A DNA stretch of 6,813 nt. Source: an uncultured Chloroflexota bacterium (lineage in GTDB: Bacteria; Chloroflexota; Limnocylindria; Limnocylindrales; Limnocylindraceae). The notes under the pieces are model-generated. The model was not told where the DNA came from and searched no databases. It worked only from the letters and a program-made list of their open reading frames with translations. Shown one piece after another: positions 6,178-6,813 of this stretch; position 1 is the first letter of the stretch; each line of letters begins with the position of its first letter. The stretch lies in assembly GCA_937864085.1 (NCBI GenBank), contig CALMIH010000083.1:1-6813 (forward strand). The letters are read 5' to 3'. The translations under genes and the position numbers were made by a program.

Positions 6178-6813
6178 TGGCGAACCCTTCGCTCGGCATC
6201 CCGGTCGATGCTGCCCCCGATGCGCCAGCGCTGGTCCGCCTCGTACGCGGCGGCATTGTGGAGACGCAGCACCGTGGCGATCTCGCGATCGTTGGTGAGG
6301 GTGGCGCACTCCGCGCCTCGCTCGGCTCGCCCGACCGGCTGATCTCGCTCCGCAGTTCAGTCAAGCCCTTTACGGCGGTCGCCGTCCTCCTCGCCGTTGA
6401 GGCGGCGGGCGGCAGCATGAGCAGCGAAGCGCTCGCCCTCTCTTCCGCGAGTCACGCTGGCGCAGATGAGCACGTTGCGGTGGCGCAGGGGATGGTTGAC
6501 ACGTATGGCCTTGACCCATCACTCCTTGTGCATGGCCGACCATCGCCGTTGCGGAGCGGCACGAGTGGCGAACTGTTGCAGCACATGTGCTCAGGACAGC
6601 ACCTCTCACTGCTGCTGCTTGCGCAATCAATTGGAGTTGAAGGGCGCGGCTATGACAGTTACGACCATCCGGTGCAGCTGCGGATTCGCGCCGTTGTTGG
6701 TGAACTTCTTGGCGTTGATATGAACGCTGCTCCGTGGGGGATGGATGGCTGCGCGATCCCAACGTACGGCGTGCCACTGCGCGCAGCGGCGGAGGGTGCA
6801 CGCCGCTGGGCGA
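6177..6813 (+). CDS. L-asparaginase, Rhizobium etli AnsA/AspII type (PF06089), N-terminal part cut by window end
   Basis: Reading from GTG at 6177-6179, the frame is open to the window end: 212 codons plus one base, with no stop. The protein matches the class 3 (R. etli type, serine-lactamase-like fold) asparaginases: LVRGGIVETQHRG (22-34), LRSSVKPF (58-65), SHAGADEH (92-99), HMCSGQH (136-142), DHPVQLRIR (163-171) and GMDGCAIPTYGVPLRA (188-203). Expected catalytic residues S60/K63 and S92 are present, as are C138, D190 and C192 of the zinc/active-site cluster. The zinc-ligand Lys expected after CSG is Q141 here. Activity would give aspartate and ammonium. The GTG shares its first G with the aminotransferase TAG and has no clear Shine-Dalgarno, so translation is probably coupled. 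The family call is strong; the substrate is less certain because of Q141 and the missing C-terminus. Confidence 0.87.
   Translation, partial: MANPSLGIPVDAAPDAPALVRLVRGGIVETQHRGDLAIVGEGGALRASLGSPDRLISLRSSVKPFTAVAVLLAVEAAGGSMSSEALALSSASHAGADEHVAVAQGMVDTYGLDPSLLVHGRPSPLRSGTSGELLQHMCSGQHLSLLLLAQSIGVEGRGYDSYDHPVQLRIRAVVGELLGVDMNAAPWGMDGCAIPTYGVPLRAAAEGARRWA

Noticed and set aside
4918..6309. A 463-codon open frame on the minus strand across the aminotransferase and the start of the asparaginase gene.
   Set aside because: It lies opposite two confidently identified genes, and its translation is Arg/His-rich and low in hydrophobic cores with no recognisable family. Long antisense frames are expected opposite GC-rich coding DNA.
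1..6813. Possible TGA reassignment suggested by the absence of TGA stops.
   Set aside because: No confident gene contains an in-frame TGA, and all Trp positions I checked in conserved motifs use TGG. The observation is only stop-codon preference.
1..6813. High density of GATC (about 70 by hand count), with several GCGATCGC octamers.
   Set aside because: Much of it follows from frequent ATC isoleucine codons after G-ending codons and from Asp/Arg-Ile codon pairs. Without a genome-wide expectation I cannot call it a methylation or HIP1-like signal.
1..6813. Search for tRNA or rRNA genes, riboswitches, IS ends, att sites and CRISPR-like arrays.
   Set aside because: The gaps are all 122 bp or shorter, and none shows a cloverleaf, long terminal inverted repeats or regularly spaced repeats beyond the short elements listed.

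Overview
The window is about 6.8 kb of densely packed bacterial chromosome. It is moderately high in GC (roughly 60% by eye), and no gene-free stretch exceeds 122 bp. It holds seven protein genes, two of them cut by the window edges. I see no RNA gene, mobile element or CRISPR array. The lactate-dehydrogenase-like malate dehydrogenase, the Lgt of the actinobacterial/Chloroflexota type and the ferritin-VIT fusion together suggest a free-living Chloroflexota or nearby Terrabacteria lineage. That placement comes from recalled family resemblance, not a search.

Left block, plus strand (1-3207): the 3' end of a Rieske [2Fe-2S] protein gene, a short gap with a 15-bp palindrome, then three tightly spaced genes. 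These are an MbfA-like iron exporter (ferritin-like domain fused to a VIT1/CCC1 membrane domain), prolipoprotein diacylglyceryl transferase (lgt), and NAD-dependent malate dehydrogenase (mdh). The exporter stop codon abuts the lgt ATG with no base between them, and mdh follows 27 bp later behind a strong Shine-Dalgarno, so the three look like one transcription unit of functionally mixed housekeeping genes.

Middle (3208-4836): mdh converges on a minus-strand methylmalonate/malonate-semialdehyde dehydrogenase gene (mmsA). The two stop codons lie in the arms of one small inverted repeat. mmsA diverges from the next gene across a 122-bp region carrying two perfect palindromes and a pair of 15-bp direct repeats exactly 20 bp apart. 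This is the most regulatory-looking DNA in the window.

Right block, plus strand (4837-6813): a class III PLP aminotransferase, then an L-asparaginase of the Rhizobium etli AnsA/AspII type (PF06089). The asparaginase GTG start overlaps the aminotransferase TAG and the gene runs off the window. The aminotransferase and MmsA make a plausible omega-amino-acid route (for example beta-alanine to malonate semialdehyde to acetyl-CoA). The asparaginase could feed it if aspartate is decarboxylated elsewhere in the cell.

No wholly new system is evident. The items most worth checking are: all six visible stop codons are TAG, each inside CTAG; the paired operators in the divergent promoter; a Lys-to-Gln change at the expected zinc-ligand position of the asparaginase; and a missing His at a classically essential Lgt position.
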